5,408 bases of DNA from UMGS1933 sp045593405 (GTDB lineage: Bacteria > Bacillota > Clostridia > TANB77 > CAG-508): NCBI GenBank assembly GCA_045593405.1, contig JAZNWN010000008.1, positions 1 through 5,408 of the forward strand, in the 5' to 3' direction. The position numbers were made by a program, and so were the translations under genes. The notes below the pieces were generated by a model. The model ran no database searches. It was not told where the DNA came from and saw only the letters and a list, made by a program, of their open reading frames with translations. Shown in pieces: positions 5,061 through 5,408 of the stretch. The first letter of the stretch is position 1. Every line of letters starts with the position of its first letter.

Positions 5061-5151
5061 AAAGACACTGGCTTGGGCACAGGCGAAACACTTTTACATA
5101 GACAGCACAGTGACGAGGGAAGTAATCTTAGTTCCAGTAACAGAGCCGTAA
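4567..5151 (+). CDS. TnpV-like transposon-associated protein with N-terminal extension
   Basis: A 194-residue protein from the ATG at 4567. AAAGGA lies 11 nt before it, and the in-frame ATG at 4537 would add 10 residues. The C-terminal half resembles TnpV proteins of clostridial transposons and integrative elements: EPIGISG then KNHP, VDKRADEYWEILDKEY, LAWAQ and REVILVP, aligned from memory with their PIGIxGQ, IDxQAxxxF and LxW signatures. TnpV is usually about 115-130 residues and of uncertain function. Here the first 95 or so residues are extra and start with a Gln-rich stretch (LTQEQQQQV). The region is about 45% GC in the row I counted, well above its AT-rich surroundings, suggesting transfer. 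Its third codon positions are unusually G/C-rich. A competing frame (4563-5060) shows more ordinary composition, so it is not settled which frame is the gene. A promoter directly upstream favours this one. Confidence 0.6.
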   Translation: MTYEVWNTLTQEQQQQVPTEELPMIPTEQLENSLTLSRVIRKDGELLWEIIQNSKGKITKVCIPEYKMENLMGLPYLYKLNPFIGTYELQTEETEASMDEEPIGISGLQWIKFMEKNHPILVEEMRFQRKFLTVARSVDKRADEYWEILDKEYDRTNPRPTGGYEKTLAWAQAKHFYIDSTVTREVILVPVTEP

Positions 5152-5160
5152 GTGATAATA

Positions 5161-5242
5161 TATTATTAAATATTATCAAAGGAGGAAATGATTATGGCAA
5201 ACTTTGATTGTATCCGCTCAATAATTCGGTGTCCAACTAAGT
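5161..5242 (+). repeat. 82-bp unit, genuine copy (sequencing insert)
   Basis: Identical to 5327-5408. It is continuous with upstream DNA on its left, and adapter begins at its right edge. It probably corresponds to one short library fragment. Confidence 0.9.
5194..5242 (+). CDS. 5' end of an unrecognised gene, cut by adapter sequence
   Basis: AAAGGAGG lies 8 nt before the ATG at 5194, the best ribosome binding site in the window. An in-frame ATG at 5188 is too close to it. Sixteen codons are visible (MANFDCIRSIIRCPTK) before the sequence turns into adapter at 5243. The apparent TAA stop at 5242-5244 uses two adapter bases, so the gene is truncated by the assembly, not a 16-residue peptide. 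It lies 42 bp after the TnpV-like stop and is probably co-transcribed with it. Confidence 0.6.
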
Positions 5243-5326
5243 AAGTCGGAGGCCAAGCGGTCTTAGGAAGACAAGGCATATTATCAACTCCTTGGCTCAC
5301 AGAACGACATGGCTACGATCCGACTT
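5243..5326. other. MGI/BGI DNBSEQ library adapter with 10-base barcode (artefact)
   Basis: Positions 5243-5274 (32 bases, starting AAGTCGGAGGCCAAGCGGTC) match the forward adapter as I know it. Positions 5285-5326 (42 bases) are the reverse complement of the second adapter, which starts AAGTCGGATCGTAGCC. The 10 bases between (5275-5284, GGCATATTAT) sit where the sample barcode belongs. The 7-bp complementary ends and tRNA-like look come from adapter design. This is not biological sequence. Confidence 0.97.
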
Positions 5327-5408
5327 TATTATTAAATATTATCAAAGGAGGAAATGATTATGGCAAACTTTGATTGTATCCGCTCAATAATTCGGTGTCC
5401 AACTAAGT
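5327..5408 (+). repeat. Artefactual second copy of the 82-bp insert
   Basis: An exact repeat of 5161-5242, offset by 166 bp (82-bp insert plus 84-bp adapter), ending exactly where the insert ends. This is what reads from a rolling-circle DNA nanoball with a short insert give when they run through the adapter. It should be trimmed. The second ATG with ribosome binding site at 5360 is not a second gene. Confidence 0.93.

Noticed and set aside
4904..5179. Minus-strand 91-codon frame
   Set aside because: Antisense shadow in the same GC-rich patch, starting in the short intergenic space without a ribosome binding site.
5194..5244. 16-residue leader peptide
   Set aside because: Its stop codon is made partly of adapter bases; it is the truncated start of a gene.
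5243..5326. tRNA-like or multi-branched structured RNA with a 7-bp acceptor-type stem and a GCCAAGCGGT D-arm-like stretch
   Set aside because: It is adapter sequence; the matches to both known adapters are complete and the anticodon and T arms do not form.
5161..5408. CRISPR-like or integron-like repeat array, or an end overlap showing a circular molecule
   Set aside because: The 166-bp period is insert plus adapter. The repeat is not shared with the left end of the window.

Overview
The window looks like part of a plasmid, or an integrated plasmid-like element, from a low-GC Firmicute, most likely a gut clostridial or Ruminococcus-type bacterium. The evidence is very AT-rich DNA, AGGAGG-type ribosome binding sites, TTGACA/TATAAT-type promoters with 17-bp spacing, a Rep_3 initiator gene, a TnpV-like protein and a Gram-positive type secretion signal. 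Both ends of the interpretable sequence are cut. The left end runs into an open frame, and the right end runs into sequencing-adapter DNA, so circularity cannot be judged.

Layout. Positions 1-516 hold the 3' end of an unrecognised gene (+). Positions 553-752 are a broken copy of the rep gene's 3' end (+). It stops exactly at a 28-bp palindrome, which recurs inside rep (2502-2527) and downstream of the origin (3591-3613). Positions 794-3324 form the replicon module, read leftward: rep (Rep_3 initiator), then an HTH/coiled-coil plasmid accessory gene whose Shine-Dalgarno overlaps the rep stop, a strong terminator, then a small serine recombinase with its own promoter and a large dyad in its 5' UTR. 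Upstream of rep are a consensus promoter, two 22-bp iteron-like repeats and an AT-rich stretch, together a plausible origin. Positions 3694-4032 (-) encode a small secreted Cys/His-containing protein with its own promoter and a UUCG-loop terminator. Positions 4116-4491 are non-coding with several inverted repeats. Positions 4567-5151 (+) encode a TnpV-like protein in a markedly more GC-rich patch. A second long frame in the same patch has composition more typical of a gene.

The right tail is an artefact. Positions 5243-5326 match, from memory, the MGI/BGI DNBSEQ adapter pair around a 10-base barcode. Positions 5327-5408 repeat the 82-bp insert 5161-5242 exactly. Genuine sequence therefore ends at 5242, in the first 16 codons of a further gene with a strong ribosome binding site.

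How the parts may work together: Rep and its accessory protein would drive and tune replication from the iteron region. The serine recombinase would resolve multimers or rearrange modules. The three copies of the 26-28 bp palindrome are candidate crossover sites: two in direct orientation flank the replicon module, and one inverted copy lies in rep. This last link is inference from size, symmetry, orientation and context.
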